64,000 nucleotides of DNA, from positions 2,294,001 to 2,358,000 of the forward strand of contig CBDCWO010000006.1 of NCBI GenBank assembly GCA_965223405.1, given 5' to 3'. Position 1 is the first letter of the stretch; every line of letters begins with the position of its first letter. Source of the DNA: CBDCWO01 sp965223405 (GTDB lineage: Bacteria; Bacteroidota; Bacteroidia; Chitinophagales; Saprospiraceae). Positions 15,984 to 25,692 of the stretch are shown in pieces. The translations under genes were made by a program, and so were the position numbers. The notes under the pieces were generated by a model. The model saw nothing but the letters and a program-made list of their open reading frames with translations. It did no database searches and was not told the DNA's origin.

Positions 15984-18440
15984 TTAATTTGCCAATTGAG
16001 TGGCGATGGTAATTACTTCTGAAAAAACACCGGCGGCAGTTACTTCTGCGCCCGCTCCTGGCCCTTTGACTACTAATGGTCTTTCATTGTAACGATCTGT
16101 TGTAAAAACGACCATATTATCGCTTCCATCTAAAGCATAGAAAGGACTTTTCTCATCTACTTCCACGAGTTTTATTTTTGCTTTCTTGTTTTCAACTTTA
16201 CCAATTACTCTAAGTTTTTGATTCTTTTCATTACAGGAATTGGTTTTATCTAGATAATATCGATTTAATTCAGCAACACGAGTCAAAAATTCATCAATGT
16301 TTTCTGCGGATAACAAACCTTCATTCAATAAATTATCGGATTCAATGTCTTCAATTTCCAACGGAATTCCAGCTTCTCTTCCTAAGATTACCAATTTGCG
16401 CTTAAAGTCAGTCAAACACAAATCCAAGCGAGGATCAGGCTCGGTCAGACCCAATTCTCTTGCTTCAAGAATAACCTCTTGAAAAGATAAATCATCAGAG
16501 AGGTTATTGAATATATATGAGAGAGAACCTGATAATACCCCTTCAATTTTTAAAATTCGATCACCACTATTAATTAGATCATTAAGTGTGGTAATGATAG
16601 GAAGACCTGCTCCAACATTAGTTTCGTGAGAAAATAGTACTCCTCTTCTTCTAGAGACTTCTTTCAACATTATATATTGATTATAATCACTTGAGGTGGC
16701 TATTTTATTTGGAGTAGATATAGAAATAGAAGAATCAAGTATATGAAAATAGGTACTCGCTATCTCGGAAGATGCCGTATTATCAATAAAAATGGAATTG
16801 GGTAAATTAAGAGACTTCATCTGATCAATAAAAGTATTGACATCCATTTCAGAGTGAGAATTAAACAATGCATGCTTCCAATTTGCCATGTCAATACCTT
16901 TTTCTGAAAAGACCATTTTTTTGCTATTTGCAATTCCTATCATATTGATTTTCAAGGATTTAGTTGCTCTCAAATAATCGGCGTGAGATACTATTTGTTC
17001 GATTAAAGTACTGCCGATTAGACCAACACCAATCATAAATAAGTTGATTACCTTCATTTCCGACAGAAAAAATACTTCATGTAGAACATTGAGTGCTTTG
17101 GATTCATTTTGCTTTTGGATAACTACAGAAATATTTAACTCAGAAGAACCTTGTGCGATAGCTACCACATTAATTCCATTTTTCCCCAATGACTGAAAAA
17201 GACGGCCTGCTATTCCAGGTCGATATCTCATATTTTCTCCGATTATGGCGACGACACTGAGGTTCTTTTCAATTTTAACAGGATCTATAGTACCAGCACT
17301 TATTTCAGGAAGGAATACCAGTTCAACACATTCTTTTGCTCTTTGAGCATCATACGGATTGATCGCAAAACTTATGGAATGCTCAGAAGAACCTTGGGTG
17401 ATCAAAATGACATTAATTTCTTCTTGAGCTAAGGCCGAAAATAATCTGGCAGCGATACCAGGAACCCCAAATAAACCTGTTCCCTGTAATGAAAGTAAAG
17501 CAATATTAGATATCGACGAGATTCCTTTCACTGCTGGGGCAGTAGGGTCTGTTACACTATCAATTCGAGATCCTGTAAATTCAGGATTGAAAGTATTTTT
17601 AATATAAATTGGAATATTTTTAATCAATGCCGGTTGAATGGTTGGAGGATAAATGACTTTAGCTCCAAAATGGGACATTTCCATAGCTTCTGCATATGTA
17701 AGATTAGGAATAGTAAATGACATTTTGACTTTCCTGGGATCAGCAGTCAAGACACCATCGACATCCGTCCAAATATGTACTACTTCCGCATTAAGACTAG
17801 AAGCCAGAATAGAAGCAGTGTAGTCGGAACCGCCTCTGCCTAATGTAGTGGTTAGCCCACCTTTAGCAGAACTAATGAATCCTGTAACAATTTGTATTTC
17901 AGTATTTTGTGTAAAATGTTTATTTATTTTTTTCTGAGTTAAATTAAAATCCACATTAGCAGATCCGAATTTTTTATCGGTTTTGATTATTTCTCTGGCA
18001 TCCAACATTTTAGCATTAAGACCTTCTTGACGGCTATAAGCACTGATGACTGCTGCGGAATTTCTTTCTCCAAAACTTAACACGTAATCCATGGTTCTGG
18101 GTGATGCTTCCATTACCAGGAAAATCCCATGGAAAAGATTTTTTAGAACCCGATGGTTTTTCTGAAGCAAAGGGTCGAAGGATTCAAAATTCTCTTTATT
18201 GAGTAACTCAGTGCTAATTTGTCTATGGATTTCAAGGAATTGATCAAAGAATTCGAGATAGGACTCATCACCTCTGGCAGCTAATTTGCTAATTTTGATT
18301 AATAGATCGGTTACTCCTCCGAAAGCCGAAAACACTACCGCATAATTCTTGTCAGCATATTGATTTTTGAGGATCTTAACTACCTGCTTTATAGATTCGG
18401 CATTTTTAACGGAAGAACCCCCAAATTTGAGAATGATCAT
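15984..18440 (-). CDS. thrA: Bifunctional aspartokinase/homoserine dehydrogenase I
   Basis: The 818-residue protein begins MIILKFGGSSVKNAESI, the aspartokinase signature. The frame is open 20 codons further to 18500, but a -7 element at 18471-18478 would then be inside the gene, so ATG 18440 is chosen. Residues 1-290 are the kinase (TLGRGGSDYTASI, WTDVDGVLTADPR). About 310-450 hold two ACT-like regulatory segments (each with ITQGSSEHS / IAQGSSELN), the likely threonine feedback site. From about 455 the homoserine dehydrogenase domain starts (LFMIGVGLIGSTLIEQIV) with VGAGLPIITTLNDL and GPGAGAEVTAAGVFSE. First gene of thrABC. Confidence 0.96.
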   Translation of the reverse strand: MIILKFGGSSVKNAESIKQVVKILKNQYADKNYAVVFSAFGGVTDLLIKISKLAARGDESYLEFFDQFLEIHRQISTELLNKENFESFDPLLQKNHRVLKNLFHGIFLVMEASPRTMDYVLSFGERNSAAVISAYSRQEGLNAKMLDAREIIKTDKKFGSANVDFNLTQKKINKHFTQNTEIQIVTGFISSAKGGLTTTLGRGGSDYTASILASSLNAEVVHIWTDVDGVLTADPRKVKMSFTIPNLTYAEAMEMSHFGAKVIYPPTIQPALIKNIPIYIKNTFNPEFTGSRIDSVTDPTAPAVKGISSISNIALLSLQGTGLFGVPGIAARLFSALAQEEINVILITQGSSEHSISFAINPYDAQRAKECVELVFLPEISAGTIDPVKIEKNLSVVAIIGENMRYRPGIAGRLFQSLGKNGINVVAIAQGSSELNISVVIQKQNESKALNVLHEVFFLSEMKVINLFMIGVGLIGSTLIEQIVSHADYLRATKSLKINMIGIANSKKMVFSEKGIDMANWKHALFNSHSEMDVNTFIDQMKSLNLPNSIFIDNTASSEIASTYFHILDSSISISTPNKIATSSDYNQYIMLKEVSRRRGVLFSHETNVGAGLPIITTLNDLINSGDRILKIEGVLSGSLSYIFNNLSDDLSFQEVILEARELGLTEPDPRLDLCLTDFKRKLVILGREAGIPLEIEDIESDNLLNEGLLSAENIDEFLTRVAELNRYYLDKTNSCNEKNQKLRVIGKVENKKAKIKLVEVDEKSPFYALDGSDNMVVFTTDRYNERPLVVKGPGAGAEVTAAGVFSEVITIATQLAN

Positions 18441-18470
18441 TTTATAGAAATTTGACTTTGAAAATAGCTG

Positions 18471-18478
18471 CAAAAATA
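18471..18478 (-). promoter_or_regulatory. -7 promoter element of the thrABC operon
   Basis: TATTTTTG on the minus strand is a perfect TAnnTTTG match 31 bases before the thrA ATG at 18440. It leaves too little leader for a classical thr attenuator peptide and decides between the two possible thrA starts. Confidence 0.5.
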
Positions 18479-18546
18479 ATGGCAAATACCTATTGATCAT
18501 GAAATAATGGAAATAAATACACAGGAAACTTGTTTTAAAAAATTAA

Positions 18547-18984
18547 TCAGGACACAAACATACTTTTTAAGTAATAATCTTCTTTGTTCCTCATTACCAA
18601 GATTTCATCTTGGGTTTTATCAGAATAACCGCAAAGATGCAAGGAACCATGTACCATCACTCTACATAATTCAGTGATAAATGGAATCCTCAATTGTTCT
18701 GCATTATCTTTTACCCGGTCAACGCTAATATAAAGCTCAGCACAAATAGGATCTTCTTCCAAACAGAAAGTAATAATATCAGTATAATAGTTGTGTTTTA
18801 AATGCTTTACATTGATCTCCAACAACTTAACATCACTTGTAAAAATGATATTAAGCAGTCTTAACTCTTGATTTTCGTGAGAGAAAACAGATCTTAGCCA
18901 AGATTTTATCTTACTACGCTGTGGTAGGGTAAAGGATACGTCATCCCAGAAGAAAGCTATTTTTACAGAAGTGGATTTAGGCAT
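18547..18984 (-). CDS. ybeY: rRNA maturation RNase YbeY
   Basis: A 145-residue UPF0054-family endoribonuclease involved in 16S rRNA 3'-end maturation and 70S quality control. The metal site is seen as VMVHGSLHLCGYSDKTQDE. The first two histidines are present, while the usual third His of HGxLHLxGYDH is replaced by Ser-Asp, a form I know from Bacteroidota YbeY proteins. YYTDIITFCLE is the conserved beta-strand. The start overlaps the stop of the ATPase gene upstream by eight bases, so it belongs to the DUF4175-ATPase-ybeY operon. Confidence 0.92.
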   Translation of the reverse strand: MPKSTSVKIAFFWDDVSFTLPQRSKIKSWLRSVFSHENQELRLLNIIFTSDVKLLEINVKHLKHNYYTDIITFCLEEDPICAELYISVDRVKDNAEQLRIPFITELCRVMVHGSLHLCGYSDKTQDEILVMRNKEDYYLKSMFVS

Positions 18985-19372
18985 TGCTTAACTCAAAATG
19001 CAATTCAACCACTCTACCGTTTTCTTTGTAACAAAGTTTATCACATAATTGCTGCATAATAAACACCCCTCGACCTCCTAATTTTTCTACATTTTCCGGT
19101 ACAGTTGGATCTGGTACGGTAGTAACATTGAACCCACAACCTTCATCTTGAACCCATAAAGTCAGAATGTTCTTCTTTTTTTTCAAGTCTACACACACAA
19201 ATTTGGATTCATCACTATTGTTACCATGACGAATTGCATTGTTTACAGCTTCAGTCAGACTGATCAAAATATTAGGGTGCATGTCCGGGTTAATTCCATA
19301 TTTTTGAATTATTTCGGACACAAAATGTTCGATTTCTAATATGTTATCAGGATTCGACCTTAATTTAAGCAT
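18977..19372 (-). CDS. Anti-sigma-factor-like serine kinase/ATPase (SpoIIAB/RsbW type)
   Basis: A 131-residue GHKL ATPase with nothing but the ATP-binding domain. The N box is ISLTEAVNNAIRHGN, the G1 box is WVQDEGCGFN, and the G2 box is LGGRGVFIMQQLCDKLCY. RsbW/SpoIIAB-type proteins bind a sigma factor or phosphorylate an STAS antagonist. No STAS or sigma gene adjoins; a SpoIIE-type phosphatase is encoded 12 kb away at 6064. It lies one base after DUF4175 and overlaps ybeY, so it is cotranscribed with both. Confidence 0.87.
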   Translation of the reverse strand: MLKLRSNPDNILEIEHFVSEIIQKYGINPDMHPNILISLTEAVNNAIRHGNNSDESKFVCVDLKKKKNILTLWVQDEGCGFNVTTVPDPTVPENVEKLGGRGVFIMQQLCDKLCYKENGRVVELHFELSNA

Positions 19373-19373
19373 T

Positions 19374-22300
19374 TTAATTAGTCTTTGTCTTAAGAGATTT
19401 TAGATATTCTTCAATCAATTGTTTGTAATAGGGTTTTACATCCGGAGAAACGAATTTGAAATTATCAATTTCTGCTTCTCGTTTTTTGATATATTCCTGA
19501 AGCGAGGGTGGAAGCTCTCTGGTTTTTGCTTCCCCTACTTCAGATTTTCTTTTTTCTTCTTCTCCTCTTTGCCTTTCTGCGTTTTCGGCCTCTAACAGTC
19601 TGGTTAAAATTTTCTGTTGTCTTTTCAACATTTCGTTATTCAGGTTTTTATTGACCAGTTCTGTCTCTATTTTATCTAAATCATTTATTATTCCTTCAAG
19701 TTCCTTAGATCCTTTACCCTGAGATTGTTTTTCTTTCTGAATTTCCCGTAACATCTTACGAAGAGCAGCTTGTTTGGCAGCTAATTTGGCAAACTTTTCA
19801 CTATTCATTTGCCCTTCTTGTAATTGTTGTTGCATTTTCTGCATTTGCTCCCCTAATTTATCCGAGGCACCCTTCATTTTATCTGGAAGTTGCATACCTG
19901 GTGAGGAACCAGGGCTGTCACACATCTGAGAACCACTCATCATTGAGGACATTTGCATCTGCATTTGTTCCATGGCTTCACTAAGCATCAATGCTAAGTC
20001 ATTTACATTCTTCATCACCCTCTGTTGATTATCCGCTGCCTGAGATTTTTGTCTTTCCTCAAGTCTGTCTAATCCTATTTCCATATTTTCATTGACATCT
20101 GCTACTTTTTCAGTAACAAAGGATTCGATTTGAGTTACACGTTTGCTCAACGCTTGCAGACTGTCTTGGATCAATGAAAAATCATCGTTGAGTTTATATT
20201 GTTGCTGCACAAGGGATACATACTTAGGAGTGTTAACATTAACCGAGTTTAGCTCCAAGAATAAATCTTCTTGCTCAAATGATAAGGTGATCAGATTTTC
20301 TAAAAGTTGCCGCAAAGCCGCTAGATCCTCAGTCATTTGCTCCATCTGGCCTGATTGCATTTGCTGTTGCATTTTCTGTGCCATGTCCTTCATCTTTTGA
20401 GCAGCTGACTTCTGTTGTTTGGAGGCGTTCTTATTTTTATTCTGGTTCAATTGCTGTTCAATTTGCTCCAGATCTTGCTGGATCTCCTCTGATTCCTGTT
20501 CATTGTCGCCAAGGTTTTTGGGATACTCTAATTCTTCATTTTTCTCTTGAATCTCATCCATTTTTTCCTGTATGTCTTCAAACTCCTCTTTAATTTCTTC
20601 TTGTTCTTTTTTTAGTTCTTCTTGTCCATTTGGTTCGCTACCTTGATCATCTTGGCTTTCCTCTTTACCTTCAGTCTTTTCATCGTTTTTTTGATCGTTC
20701 TCCTTCCCTTCTTGCTGATTCTTTTCGTTGCCCTCTGGATTTTCTTGCTGATTCTTTTCAACAGGGTCGGTATTATCCGTTTTTTCGCTTAGTTTTTCTT
20801 GTTTTTCGGCCAACTCTTCCAGCTTATCTATTTGCTGTTGAACTGCTTGTTCAACTTCTAACTGCTTAAATAATTCCAACATCCGATCCAAATTCATTTC
20901 CATTTCATTGTTGTTGAATTGGAATTTTTGCATCATGTCCAACATGTCGTTTTTTTCAAGGTCCTGTAACATTTCCTCGATTTGTTTCATCAAGTCTTTC
21001 ATTTCCTCAGACATGGCCTCATCAAAGAGTTCTTTGATCTTTTCTTGCTTTTCCTGAAGTTCTTGGTCCATTTGATTAAATTCCTTTTCATTTTCCAAGT
21101 TCTCAGAAAACTTTTCTTTGGCTTCTTTTATCAGTTTTTCAAGCTCTTTTTGTTTTTCCAATAATTTTTCAAATTCCTTTTTATTTTGCCAGTTAACTTC
21201 TTTCTCTTGTAGGAGTTTTTCACGCATTTTTCTTATCTCATCCTGCAATTTCTTAACCTCCTGTAGAGACTTATTGAGATCAGCTTTGATCTTTTGTTTG
21301 TTGTTTTCGGTTTTCTCCTCAAATTCTTTGAGGGTAGGCTTGTTAAAAGAAAATGTTTGAGTGCGACTGGATTTACTTCCATTGATCGCATCGTTATCAA
21401 AGACCTCAAAATAATAGGATATGTGATCACCTGGCAGTAATGGAACCTCTGCAATATCCCATGTATAGGAATATTGAGTTGCTTTACCTTTTTCGAGTTT
21501 AATTGGAACATTAAAAAGTCCTTTGTCCTTACCATTTTGATCTTTTACCTGATAGTTAAAGTTGATCGCAACAATACCATAATCGTCAGTTGCCCCACCC
21601 ACAAAATAGTGAAGCGTTTTAGATAAACTATCCTTAAAAAGCTCTACATCGATAGTAGGATATTGATCCGGAACCAAGTGAATGGAATATTGAAGTGAAT
21701 CCGGATCGGGTATTTCCTGATTATTAAAGTACAGTTTGTAAATACCACTATTTATTAGCCGATGACCAAATTCAAATAAACTATTACTTTTTCTATCAAC
21801 ACCTTGCTTCGCTGAATTTGGAAGTTTGATATCTAAAGTTTCAGTATTGGCTGTAGTAATTGACCAATTTACTTTGGTACCCAATGGTATGACCAAATCA
21901 CCGATATTTTCAAGTTGTTCATCAAGTCTTGCCGTATATTGGGGATAATCAAGAGCCACTTTCAAATCAACAACAACAGGTTTTTTCAAAGCTTTTAAGG
22001 TATACTCACCTGAACTAATCTTGCCGGCAAATAACTTAAAATCAATATTCTTTTGAACATTATTAAATTTGAAACTAAATTCATTCGGAGATATTTGGTT
22101 GAGACGATAAACATAGTCATCAATGCTTACAAATACTTCGTCGGGAATAATTGAACCCTCCGCAGCTACATTTAAGAGAAAATCATCATATTGGACTACA
22201 CTTAATTCTTCATTAACTACCACAAATTGAAAAGGAGCTTTCTTTTCAAACTCTTGATTGTTATGGATAATACGATGAGTACTGTCTTTTATTAAACTAG

Positions 22301-22832
22301 GTGCGGCAAAAAGTAAAACCAACAACAATAAAAGAGGTGGTAATGCATATTTGATATATTTGCGATTACCAGATAAATCGATTGCTGATCTAAATGGTAC
22401 TAGTCTAATTTCTGCAGATTTTTGCCTGATACTTGCTTCGATTAGATCTTTGCTTGTTTGATTGCCAGCTTGTTTCTTAAGTTGCAACACATTAAGCAAC
22501 TTATCTTTTACATTTTCAAAATGATCTCCTATGATGGATGCGGCTTGTTCGTGAGAAATTACAGGACCGAGTCGAAAATATTTTAACAGAGGGATTATTA
22601 CGTAAATAGAAAGAATAATACCCGATAGCACTATAAAACTAAAAAACAATATCTTTCTAACCCCGGAATGGAAATAAAACTGACTTTCAAGTAAATTAAG
22701 ACCAATAAATAGCAACAATAAAAAACCAAGACTATAAAGCCCGCCTTTGATTAATTTGTTGATATAATATTTCCTTATGAAGCTGTCTAATTCACTAATT
22801 AGCAGCTGATAATTATTTTTCTCTCTATCCAT
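19374..22832 (-). CDS. DUF4175 family membrane protein with giant coiled-coil domain
   Basis: An 1152-residue protein. Three hydrophobic helices lie at about 15-40, 52-76 and 158-180 (KYALPPLLLLLVLLFAAPSL). They are followed by a large periplasmic part with beta-rich, Ig-like sequence (about 190-500). From about 505 to 1110 it is almost pure coiled coil and low-complexity Glu/Gln/Lys/Asn sequence, with Met-Gln-rich stretches (KMQQQMQSGQMEQMTEDLAA). The C-terminus is ordered again (SLQEYIKKREAEIDNFKFVS). DUF4175 is a Bacteroidota family of unknown function. It heads an operon with an anti-sigma-like ATPase and ybeY. Confidence 0.85.
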   Translation of the reverse strand: MDREKNNYQLLISELDSFIRKYYINKLIKGGLYSLGFLLLLFIGLNLLESQFYFHSGVRKILFFSFIVLSGIILSIYVIIPLLKYFRLGPVISHEQAASIIGDHFENVKDKLLNVLQLKKQAGNQTSKDLIEASIRQKSAEIRLVPFRSAIDLSGNRKYIKYALPPLLLLLVLLFAAPSLIKDSTHRIIHNNQEFEKKAPFQFVVVNEELSVVQYDDFLLNVAAEGSIIPDEVFVSIDDYVYRLNQISPNEFSFKFNNVQKNIDFKLFAGKISSGEYTLKALKKPVVVDLKVALDYPQYTARLDEQLENIGDLVIPLGTKVNWSITTANTETLDIKLPNSAKQGVDRKSNSLFEFGHRLINSGIYKLYFNNQEIPDPDSLQYSIHLVPDQYPTIDVELFKDSLSKTLHYFVGGATDDYGIVAINFNYQVKDQNGKDKGLFNVPIKLEKGKATQYSYTWDIAEVPLLPGDHISYYFEVFDNDAINGSKSSRTQTFSFNKPTLKEFEEKTENNKQKIKADLNKSLQEVKKLQDEIRKMREKLLQEKEVNWQNKKEFEKLLEKQKELEKLIKEAKEKFSENLENEKEFNQMDQELQEKQEKIKELFDEAMSEEMKDLMKQIEEMLQDLEKNDMLDMMQKFQFNNNEMEMNLDRMLELFKQLEVEQAVQQQIDKLEELAEKQEKLSEKTDNTDPVEKNQQENPEGNEKNQQEGKENDQKNDEKTEGKEESQDDQGSEPNGQEELKKEQEEIKEEFEDIQEKMDEIQEKNEELEYPKNLGDNEQESEEIQQDLEQIEQQLNQNKNKNASKQQKSAAQKMKDMAQKMQQQMQSGQMEQMTEDLAALRQLLENLITLSFEQEDLFLELNSVNVNTPKYVSLVQQQYKLNDDFSLIQDSLQALSKRVTQIESFVTEKVADVNENMEIGLDRLEERQKSQAADNQQRVMKNVNDLALMLSEAMEQMQMQMSSMMSGSQMCDSPGSSPGMQLPDKMKGASDKLGEQMQKMQQQLQEGQMNSEKFAKLAAKQAALRKMLREIQKEKQSQGKGSKELEGIINDLDKIETELVNKNLNNEMLKRQQKILTRLLEAENAERQRGEEEKRKSEVGEAKTRELPPSLQEYIKKREAEIDNFKFVSPDVKPYYKQLIEEYLKSLKTKTN

Positions 22833-23047
22833 ATTAGTTAACTATCCAGGTTTAGCAATAAACAACTCAGGATGGTGAATAATTCCTGAATTTGGCACAC
22901 AAAACCTCCAATGTAATACCTTTCTGCTATATTGTCAATAGAAGAGAATAGTTTTCTTGCTATTACAGCAAAAACCATTCCCTTGATTGTTAAGGACTTA
23001 AGGCATATTATTTTGGAGAAAAGAGCTAATCAGAACCTCACCATGGA

Positions 23048-25678
23048 TCAATTGAAAAACATATAAGCATTGATCAATTGCTTGTTGGTTTCGGTTTCTT
23101 TTATCTCTTTTATCATGACTTTTACCTCATCATAAACAGCACTTAACGGTGGATTGTTTTTTCTTGCAGTAGCTAAATAGGTTTTCAAGTCGTAAAGCGC
23201 TTTGGTGCTTCCGTACCTTTTAAAGATACTTTCCTTTTGATTAATTGCCCATTGTTTTATTTCTTCAATTTCTTGAGATAAAAATTCATGTGATTGTTTT
23301 TTTATCAATAAGTAATAGTTTTCAATAGCAGAAATTACATTAAAAGATGTGCTATTATCTATTTGCTGCTTAAAGTATGGGAGGTATTCCAAATCTCCTG
23401 ACCCGGCGAGTACCTGACCAACCGGTATAGCCAGAGGCTTTTCATTAATAAATTTCGTAGCAAATTCAAAAGCTAAGGCCGAATCTAACTTTTGTAATCC
23501 AATTAAAGCTGCACCGATACTGCCATACGCTTGGTCTTGATCCAAGACTTGCTTTAGAAGTGGAATAAATTCCTTGTTTTCGGATTTACTGAGTTTTAAT
23601 ATGGCTGCTGACCTGACCGCGGAGTGAGAATCATTTAAGGCCATAGACTTAATTTGTTTAAGACCAAAGCTATTATTGGTAATATCCACATTAGTAATTG
23701 CTTGTTGGCGAATAAACCAATGTGTGTCCTCAAGTGCCTTAACCAAAATATTCTGTGCCAGCCCTTCGTGTTGGCCGCTCAAACTTTGCAAAGCTTCAAT
23801 ACGATGAGCAAGAGCTTCAGCAAACCGATATTGAAATGCACTTTCTTCAATTGACTTATCCTCCATTTTGATCATTAAGAGATTGTCATCCGGGTCTATT
23901 AGTGTAAGTGCTGGTAAACCATTTACCGGAATATCAAAACGTTGTTCTCGCTGATCCATCCACACTTCATGCCTTTTACTATTTCCATTATTGTCAAACA
24001 ACTCTATGGTTATCGGAAGTTGAAATATGGACAAATTGGTTTTAGGATCTTGGATTTGTTTGAGAGTGAATGATAAAATGCCGGAATCCGGATAGTGAGT
24101 CTTTTCAATCGAAAGTACCGGATGACCTGGTGAAAAATACCATTGATTAAAGAACCAATTAAGATCTTTTCCGAGAAGATCTTCAAATGTTAACCTAAGG
24201 TCATGTGCTTCAGTAGATGAAAATGCATGATCCGTCAAGTATTTTTTCAGACCTGCAAAGAAAGCATCATCGCCAATATATCTTCGCAACATGTGCAACA
24301 CCATGCCACCTTTATTATAACTATGGGCATCAAACATGGATTCACGATCGTCGTATTCAAAATGAATTAAGGGATGTATTCTTCCCATTTGAGTTTCATT
24401 AAGATAAGTGGCTTTCTCATTTTGTCTGTGGTAATCCGCCTGTTCTCGTCCGTATTTATATTCTGCCCATAAATATTCTGAATAATTTGCAAATCCCTCA
24501 TTCATTGTTAAATTGGCCCAACTTTCACAGGTAACCAGATCACCAAACCAATGGTGAAATAATTCATGAGCCACTATAAAGTCGTTGTCATTATCAATAA
24601 GTTCCCGGGTAGTTTTTTGAACAAAATCTCCAAATATAACCGCTGTTGTATTTTCCATTGCCCCGGAAACATAATCCCTGACAATGATTTGTCCGTATTT
24701 TGACCAGGGAAAAGGAATACCGGTAATCCGTGAAAAAAACTCAATCATTTCCGGAGTATGATTGAATATAGCTTCGGCATCAGCTTCATATTCTGGTTCT
24801 ACATAATAGGCTAAAGGTATGTTCTGAGATGTATCCATAACCACTGCAAAATCCCCAACTGCAACCATGAATAAATAAGGAGCATGTGGCTTATCCATTT
24901 GCCAGTAATCGGATCTAAATCCATTACCCAAATCAGTAGAGCTTACTAATAGACCATTAGATAAAGTTTTAAATCGGTCTTGAACGGTTAAAGTGATTTC
25001 TTGAGTACACCGCTCGTTGGGTTTGTCAATAGTGGGAAACCATTTTGAACTGGATTCAGTTTCTCCCTGGGTCCAAATTTGTTGTGGTTTATTTTCGGTG
25101 CCTAATGGATTAATGAAATATAGACCCTTGTCTGAAGTAATGGCTGCACTTCCACCCTCTTCAACTTCATTGGGCTTTGCTGTATAATCTATAGAAATCA
25201 CATAAAGTTCATCAGATCCGTAGTATCGATCCAGATCGACAGTTAGTTTATTTCCATCATATTGGTATTTCAAGGAGGTATTCTTCATTTGGACATGATG
25301 TATATCAAATCCTTTGGCATCCAATTCTAATTGATTGGTAGGATAGAAAAAAGGCTTGAGAGTAAGTTCGGCCAAACCCAGAACATGTTGTTTCTGCCAG
25401 TCAAATTTTATATCCAGCTTGGTATGGATTAAGTCATTGGTTAGGCTATAAGATGGATTGTATGGGGGTAGTACAAAATTATCTGCTGCAGATTGGTCGA
25501 TATTTTCTTCCGCCTCGGGTGTAATTGTAAGGGTATCAAGGTTCGCTTCAATGGTCGGTTCTACTGGTCCCATGGGAGAATCAGTAAGTTTTTTGCCAGA
25601 TTGACATGCAATTACCAATACCATTAACAGTGTAAACAGGAAATAACGATTTAGCATGAGTAAGTGTTTGTTTATCAA
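23048..25678 (-). CDS. M1-family aminopeptidase, lipoprotein
   Basis: An 876-residue protein with a lipoprotein signal ending in the lipobox VIAC. Both M1 signatures are intact: the exopeptidase motif VSGAMENTTAVIF (about residue 338), and HELFHHWFGDLV (about 370) with the third zinc ligand in LTMNEGFANYSEYLW. The catalytic Tyr region is HSYNKGGMVLHMLRRYIG. Residues about 600-876 form HEAT-like helical repeats (NSFGLKQIKSMALNDSHSAV). It should release N-terminal residues from peptides at the cell envelope. Last gene of the leftward run OmpA-PAP2-dapD-peptidase, 14 bases after dapD. Confidence 0.93.
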   Translation of the reverse strand: MINKHLLMLNRYFLFTLLMVLVIACQSGKKLTDSPMGPVEPTIEANLDTLTITPEAEENIDQSAADNFVLPPYNPSYSLTNDLIHTKLDIKFDWQKQHVLGLAELTLKPFFYPTNQLELDAKGFDIHHVQMKNTSLKYQYDGNKLTVDLDRYYGSDELYVISIDYTAKPNEVEEGGSAAITSDKGLYFINPLGTENKPQQIWTQGETESSSKWFPTIDKPNERCTQEITLTVQDRFKTLSNGLLVSSTDLGNGFRSDYWQMDKPHAPYLFMVAVGDFAVVMDTSQNIPLAYYVEPEYEADAEAIFNHTPEMIEFFSRITGIPFPWSKYGQIIVRDYVSGAMENTTAVIFGDFVQKTTRELIDNDNDFIVAHELFHHWFGDLVTCESWANLTMNEGFANYSEYLWAEYKYGREQADYHRQNEKATYLNETQMGRIHPLIHFEYDDRESMFDAHSYNKGGMVLHMLRRYIGDDAFFAGLKKYLTDHAFSSTEAHDLRLTFEDLLGKDLNWFFNQWYFSPGHPVLSIEKTHYPDSGILSFTLKQIQDPKTNLSIFQLPITIELFDNNGNSKRHEVWMDQREQRFDIPVNGLPALTLIDPDDNLLMIKMEDKSIEESAFQYRFAEALAHRIEALQSLSGQHEGLAQNILVKALEDTHWFIRQQAITNVDITNNSFGLKQIKSMALNDSHSAVRSAAILKLSKSENKEFIPLLKQVLDQDQAYGSIGAALIGLQKLDSALAFEFATKFINEKPLAIPVGQVLAGSGDLEYLPYFKQQIDNSTSFNVISAIENYYLLIKKQSHEFLSQEIEEIKQWAINQKESIFKRYGSTKALYDLKTYLATARKNNPPLSAVYDEVKVMIKEIKETETNKQLINAYMFFN

Positions 25679-25692
25679 AAAGAAGAATTTGG

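Noticed and set aside
18441..18546. thr attenuator leader before thrA
   Set aside because: The -7 element lies only 31 bases before the thrA start, leaving no room for a leader peptide and competing hairpins.
20143..21360. Several plus-strand open frames opposite the DUF4175 gene
   Set aside because: They mirror the Glu/Gln/Lys-rich coiled-coil codons of the opposite strand, which produces Phe/Ser/Leu-rich shadows without homology.
22833..23047. Possible RNA gene in the 215-base gap between the M1 peptidase and DUF4175 genes
   Set aside because: No tRNA-like cloverleaf, strong hairpin or open frame was found; it is more likely promoter and spacer.
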